From: Deltaproteobacteria bacterium
GTDB lineage: Bacteria > Myxococcota_A > UBA9160 > PR03
NCBI GenBank assembly: GCA_018262315.1
Contig: JAGSPS010000184.1
Span: 1-6,625, forward strand
DNA: 6,625 nucleotides
Direction of reading: 5' to 3'
Positions 6,600 to 6,625 of the stretch are shown piece by piece. Below the pieces are notes generated by a model. The model saw only the letters and a list, made by a program, of their open reading frames with translations, was not told where the DNA came from and ran no database searches. Each line of letters begins with the position of its first letter. The stretch's first letter is position 1. A program made the translations under genes and the position numbers.

Positions 6600-6625
6600 A
6601 TGAATCATGCTGAGCTCGCGTGGGA
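6600..6625 (+). CDS. Probable start of an unidentified gene, cut by the right edge
   Basis: The ATG at 6600 is preceded by GGAG (6589-6592) with a 7-nt spacer, a good ribosome binding site, and by the promoter candidate at 6521-6550. Only eight codons are visible (MNHAELAW), too few to identify a product. An alternative ATG at 6608 in another frame is poorly placed relative to the Shine-Dalgarno sequence. Confidence 0.4.

Noticed and set aside
6571..6603. ATG at 6571 opening a 10-codon leader peptide
   Set aside because: No ribosome binding site and no attenuator-like codon run or hairpin series.

Overview
The window comes from the chromosome of a high-GC Gram-negative bacterium. An outer-membrane porin, a LolA-like periplasmic protein and GC-biased third codon positions support this. 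The pairing of an MMPL-type RND transporter with a LolA-like protein suggests a deltaproteobacteria-like lineage (Myxococcota, Desulfobacterota or Binatota type), but this is only an impression. No insertion sequence, CRISPR array, integrase or other mobile element is visible. The content is mostly core: phosphate-starvation signalling, an envelope lipid or lipoprotein transport pair, and a tRNA.

Left part (1-2710, all minus strand). Reading in the direction of transcription there is phoB (2710-2030), then phoR (1996-803), then the 5' part of a porin gene (637 to beyond base 1). The porin belongs to the 'putative porin' family related in role to OprP/OprO. The 165-bp gap between phoR and the porin holds two copies of a TTCACGG(A/T)TCCGTC(A/G)CGGA motif. 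Each copy is a pair of 11-bp direct repeats, which is the architecture of a PhoB (Pho) box. I therefore infer that the porin is a PhoB-activated, phosphate-starvation porin.

Middle (2711-3708). A divergent intergenic region carries a third Pho-box-like direct repeat, oriented toward the plus-strand gene. It is followed by an extended -10 element only a few bases before the start codon of a secreted LolA-like 'outer membrane lipoprotein-sorting protein' (2850-3701).

Right part (3709-6625). A 795-residue MMPL/HpnN-type RND transporter (minus strand, 6096-3709) converges on the LolA-like gene with only 7 bp between their stop codons. The two probably form an inner-membrane pump and periplasmic carrier that move a lipid or lipoprotein toward the outer membrane. 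Divergent from the transporter is a complete tRNA-Pro(CGG) gene (6221-6297) with a recognisable sigma-70 promoter and a strong rho-independent terminator. The last 300 bp hold a TTGACA promoter candidate and, at the very edge, a probable start codon of another plus-strand gene.

Most other long open frames are antisense or frameshifted shadows of these genes. Two of them are the known spurious proteins read from the antisense strand of a tRNA gene.
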